Assembly (NCBI GenBank): GCA_015485455.1
Contig: WFTN01000508.1
Coordinates: 1-8,705 of the forward strand
Direction: 5' to 3'
DNA length: 8,705 nt
DNA from: Planctomycetota bacterium
Lineage (GTDB): Bacteria; Planctomycetota; GCA-002687715; DRQF01
The notes beneath the pieces are model-generated. The model saw only the letters and a list, made by a program, of their open reading frames with translations, was not told where the DNA came from and ran no database searches. Positions 6,610 to 8,705 of this stretch are shown here, one piece after another. How positions within the stretch are numbered: the first letter of the stretch is position 1; each line of letters begins with the position of its first letter. Position numbers and translations under genes: made by a program.

Positions 6610-7479
6610 TCATGACAAAAGCTCTTGAGGAGATTCCAGGCCAAAATCTTCAGTCAAGATCTTGAGGAGAGCGACCCGGCCACTGGCCAGGAGCCGTTTC
6701 ACCGTCTTCTCGGAAACTCCTGAGCGCTCTGCAAGTTCGGCGACCGAGCGTTTCGAAAAGTAATGGCCAGCAATGACCGCAGCCTCTCTAATCCCTCGGT
6801 CGGAAGTCGCCGACAACTTGTCGATGGCGAGCAAACAGACACGCACAGCCTCTTGAGATTTGCTGGCCGCAGGCGTCTCAGAAACCAGCTCATCATCAAA
6901 GACATCAAAGGTCGCAGGTTTGCGCCAAGTGAATTCTCCACAAACAGGATCAAGTTTTCGAGGATCTGTCTTGGTTGAAACCCGGTCTCCCCACCAGGGA
7001 TTCGGGGTTAACTCCCCATCTGGGCCTACATAGAATTCGAGTTGACACCGCTGAGGAGTGGCTCGGCTGTAGTGTTCGCAAGCGCCACATCGAAGCCTGG
7101 TGATGATTTTTTGTCGGCGCAGATGATCGATCACCTGATTACGGAGAAAACGAGGCAGCCACCGACGTAACCCAGCCAGTCCCTTCAGTTTGGCACCGGG
7201 GAAAGGCAAGTCCGGGTCTAAGAACCTCAAAGCTGCTTCCTGGTAAACATCGTCCCCTTGGCCAGTAACCAAGGGAAAGTTACGACGTAATATGAGGTTA
7301 ATGCGGCTCCGGATGTAGCGATCCATCTGACAGGGCCCCTGCTCCATCAAAGCAGACAAATCACCCTTGGCAATTAAGCTACAATCCCGTTGAGGCCCAG
7401 AGCCAAAACGGCAGGACTGACAGACAGGAGGGATCACCTCAGCCTTAGACTCAGATTGATTCGACGAATCTTTCGACAT
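6610..7479 (-). CDS. Cysteine-rich ECF-like sigma factor
   Basis: A 289-residue RNA polymerase sigma factor of the ECF type, longer than the usual 170-220 residues. Region 2 spans about 52-124: GDDVYQEAALRFL (75-87), with the ECF-typical D-x2-x-Q-E pattern, then LRRWLPRFLRNQVIDHLRR (104-122). Region 4 spans about 212-277, with the helix-turn-helix SVAELAERSGVSEKTVKRLL (245-264). Two extra parts are unusual. An N-terminal extension has Cys20-x2-Cys23, Cys33 and Cys50. An insert of roughly 85 residues between regions 2 and 4 has Cys131-x2-Cys134, Cys145 and Cys180. A ninth cysteine is Cys215. The spacing suggests metal binding or redox control, but no ligand can be proven. The downstream anti-sigma gene points to control by release from a membrane anchor. 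The start at 7479 has a GGGGA sequence unusually close (one base away). A later start would lose the first Cys group. Target promoters are unknown. Confidence 0.85.
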   Translation of the reverse strand: MSKDSSNQSESKAEVIPPVCQSCRFGSGPQRDCSLIAKGDLSALMEQGPCQMDRYIRSRINLILRRNFPLVTGQGDDVYQEAALRFLDPDLPFPGAKLKGLAGLRRWLPRFLRNQVIDHLRRQKIITRLRCGACEHYSRATPQRCQLEFYVGPDGELTPNPWWGDRVSTKTDPRKLDPVCGEFTWRKPATFDVFDDELVSETPAASKSQEAVRVCLLAIDKLSATSDRGIREAAVIAGHYFSKRSVAELAERSGVSEKTVKRLLASGRVALLKILTEDFGLESPQELLS

Positions 7480-7742
7480 ATCCCCTGCCGTAGCACTTCA
7501 ACAAACCAAGAACATCGCCATTTTGACCACTGGGGCCCCGTGTGCAAGTGGCAAAGAGTCATGATAATTGTCTGATTGTCAAAATAGTGGCTGAAACCAC
7601 CGTATTTCTCCACGGTCGGCTCCCTTCAGCTTAGTCTAGACAAGATGTGAGCAATTCGCCTCCTTGGCGCTGGAAGACGCGACTCACGAAGAATAGGTTA
7701 GGATTCGGCCAATAGGCCCAGTTCAAACAGGATGAAATACGG
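7480..7742. promoter_or_regulatory. Divergent intergenic region upstream of the sigma operon
   Basis: This 263-base gap must contain the promoters of the sigma/anti-sigma pair (minus strand) and of the two-helix membrane protein (plus strand). It holds the palindrome GGGGCCCC (7532-7539), small inverted repeats (GTGG/CCAC near 7588-7601 and CCGT/ACGG near 7601-7616) and a minus-strand TTGACA (7582-7577). No matching -10 element stands at the proper distance from it, so no promoter is assigned. Confidence 0.4.
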
Positions 7743-8465
7743 ATGGACCCGAGCATCATAATTCGCGAACAAGGACTCTATCTGGGGGCGGCCCTCATCG
7801 GTGCGATTCTTTTGGTCTTCCTGCTGAAAGGTCTCAACCGACGGCTTCACATTTTCACCAAAGGGACAGTCTCTTTCATTCTGTTCGTTCTCATCGTGTT
7901 CACCACTGTCGACACCATTTCAATTCTAAATGGCGTTCGTAATAGCCAAAACAGTGCTAAGTCTGCCGCTGGCCTTGAAACCACAACTTCCTTCGTGTTG
8001 GCTTGGCTTAATTCAGGCCGCCAAATAGCCACCCACCAGCTCAGCTCAGAGGGGGACCGAGCTTACTTATTAGAAAAGCTCAATGAAATCGAAGACAATG
8101 TAACCGTCTCCTTAGAGCGGTTGAATTCAAGAAGCGAAAAAATGGCCGATCTGAAATTGGTGGCCCTGCATGTGAATCCCCGCAGTCGCTTCGATGGCCC
8201 TCGGTTTGATCGCAAACGCTATGAATACACGGCTCTTCTGGACGACGGCAATTCATTTCACCGACTTCAAGGCCGGGTCTCAATCAAAGAGAGTCGAAAT
8301 AACAAGATCAACATCGCCTCAATCACCGGCAACCTGAGCAGGAATTTCCCTGCAGCCAAAAGACAGGTCGCCAGCATCTATGAGGCCGCAGAGTCTTTTC
8401 AATCCCCAGATTATCAATGCGACTCCACCAAGCGACGACTCTATCGACGCCCTCAACAAAAGTGA
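7743..8465 (+). CDS. Two-helix membrane protein of unknown function
   Basis: A 240-residue protein that I do not recognise. It has two predicted membrane helices, about residues 11-30 (YLGAALIGAILLVFLLKGL) and 42-62 (TVSFILFVLIVFTTVDTISIL), separated by a short basic loop (NRRLHIFTK). A mostly charged soluble region follows: a helical segment 65-135, including a likely coiled part at 105-133, and then a strand-rich part 136-195 with LKLVALHVNPRSRF and KRYEYTALLDDG. By the positive-inside rule the basic loop should be cytoplasmic, which puts the long C-terminal part outside. The C-terminus is very basic (TKRRLYRRPQQK). AGGA (7729-7732) lies 10 bases before the ATG, supporting this start. It is divergent from the sigma gene, with a 263-base gap that could hold a promoter used by that sigma factor, though no consensus could be recognised. 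Confidence 0.7.
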   Translation: MDPSIIIREQGLYLGAALIGAILLVFLLKGLNRRLHIFTKGTVSFILFVLIVFTTVDTISILNGVRNSQNSAKSAAGLETTTSFVLAWLNSGRQIATHQLSSEGDRAYLLEKLNEIEDNVTVSLERLNSRSEKMADLKLVALHVNPRSRFDGPRFDRKRYEYTALLDDGNSFHRLQGRVSIKESRNNKINIASITGNLSRNFPAAKRQVASIYEAAESFQSPDYQCDSTKRRLYRRPQQK

Positions 8466-8470
8466 TACTA

Positions 8471-8695
8471 CTACCAGGGCCAGCGCCATTGGAAGGATCG
8501 GATGGCCTGCTCAAGGTCTAACATCCGCATACTGATCTGTAATTCTTCCTCCAAGAGCTCGGGATTGAGGAAGCGAATGATGAAGATCACAGAACAGGCT
8601 ATAAGAATCACCGACGCCAGGATAAACACAAATCGGAGCAAAGCTGAGACCCGGAAACCAAGCTGGCGCGGTAACCACAACAGCCCCTCCCACAT
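8471..8695 (-). CDS. Small single-helix membrane protein, start close to the window edge
   Basis: A 74-residue protein with one strong membrane helix at about 17-42 (SALLRFVFILASVILIACSVIFII, then R-F-L), preceded by a short basic N-terminus and followed by an acidic amphipathic segment (NPELLEEELQ, 44-53) and a Trp-rich end (FQWRWPW). No family was recognised. GGAGG (minus strand, 8703-8699) lies three bases before the ATG and supports the start. The frame stays open to the window edge, however, so a longer N-terminus or an upstream partner gene cannot be excluded. It converges with the two-helix membrane protein, and the two stop codons are only five bases apart. Confidence 0.6.
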   Translation of the reverse strand: MWEGLLWLPRQLGFRVSALLRFVFILASVILIACSVIFIIRFLNPELLEEELQISMRMLDLEQAIRSFQWRWPW

Positions 8696-8698
8696 CTT

Positions 8699-8703
8699 CC
8701 TCC
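8699..8703 (-). promoter_or_regulatory. Ribosome-binding site of the small membrane protein
   Basis: GGAGG on the minus strand, three bases before the ATG at 8695. It is the main argument that the small frame is a real gene with this start, although the spacing is short. Confidence 0.5.
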
Positions 8704-8705
8704 CC

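Noticed and set aside
7552..7582. Minus-strand TTGACA as a -35 promoter element for the sigma operon
   Set aside because: At 17 bases spacing the -10 position reads ACTCTT, a poor match, and the better TATCAT sequence lies only 10 bases away.

Overview
The window looks like chromosomal DNA of a Gram-negative-type bacterium: there are two probable lipoprotein signal peptides, a sigma/anti-sigma pair with a membrane-spanning anti-sigma, and several Shine-Dalgarno sites of the AGGAG type. Base composition is roughly balanced and all large genes have similar codon texture. No transposase, integrase, phage gene, CRISPR array or rRNA/tRNA gene was found, so nothing marks the window as a mobile island. 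I cannot place the phylum from sequence alone. The unusual sigma-like proteins and the GH113-like lipoprotein would fit a deep-branching group such as Planctomycetota, but that is a weak inference.

Layout. (1) Positions 1-477, minus strand: the N-terminal 159 residues of a UvrD/Rep-type superfamily 1 DNA helicase, cut by the window edge. (2) 478-1242: a 765-base stretch without a convincing gene. (3) 1243-5345, plus strand: a four-gene, operon-like block. It encodes a lipoprotein with a LolA/LolB-like half and a GyrI-like ligand-binding half; an SDR-family protein that has lost all four catalytic tetrad residues; a fusion of a ribosome hibernation factor (HPF/S30AE) domain to a sigma-70-like region 2/region 4 module; and a GH113-like TIM-barrel glycosidase lipoprotein whose start codon overlaps the stop of the fusion gene (ATGA). 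(4) 5346-5597: a convergent intergenic region with a strong inverted repeat. (5) 5598-7479, minus strand: a cysteine-rich ECF-like sigma factor (7479-6610) followed by a membrane-anchored zinc-finger-type anti-sigma factor (6515-5598). (6) 7743-8465, plus strand: a two-helix membrane protein of unknown function, facing a small one-helix membrane protein on the minus strand (8695-8471).

How the genes may work together (inference). The most striking gene is the HPF-sigma fusion at 3349-4314. It joins a domain that binds the ribosomal decoding centre during stationary phase to a module that normally binds RNA polymerase and promoter DNA. Its neighbours are a pseudo-oxidoreductase that may have become a nucleotide or ligand sensor, a lipoprotein with a small-molecule-binding fold, and a translationally coupled surface glycosidase. 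The adjacent sigma/anti-sigma pair is also non-standard, with nine cysteines in the sigma factor and an H-x3-C-x2-C motif in the anti-sigma. The window therefore combines an envelope-sensing pair with a possible growth-arrest or translation-linked regulator. No direct functional link between the two blocks is shown by the sequence.
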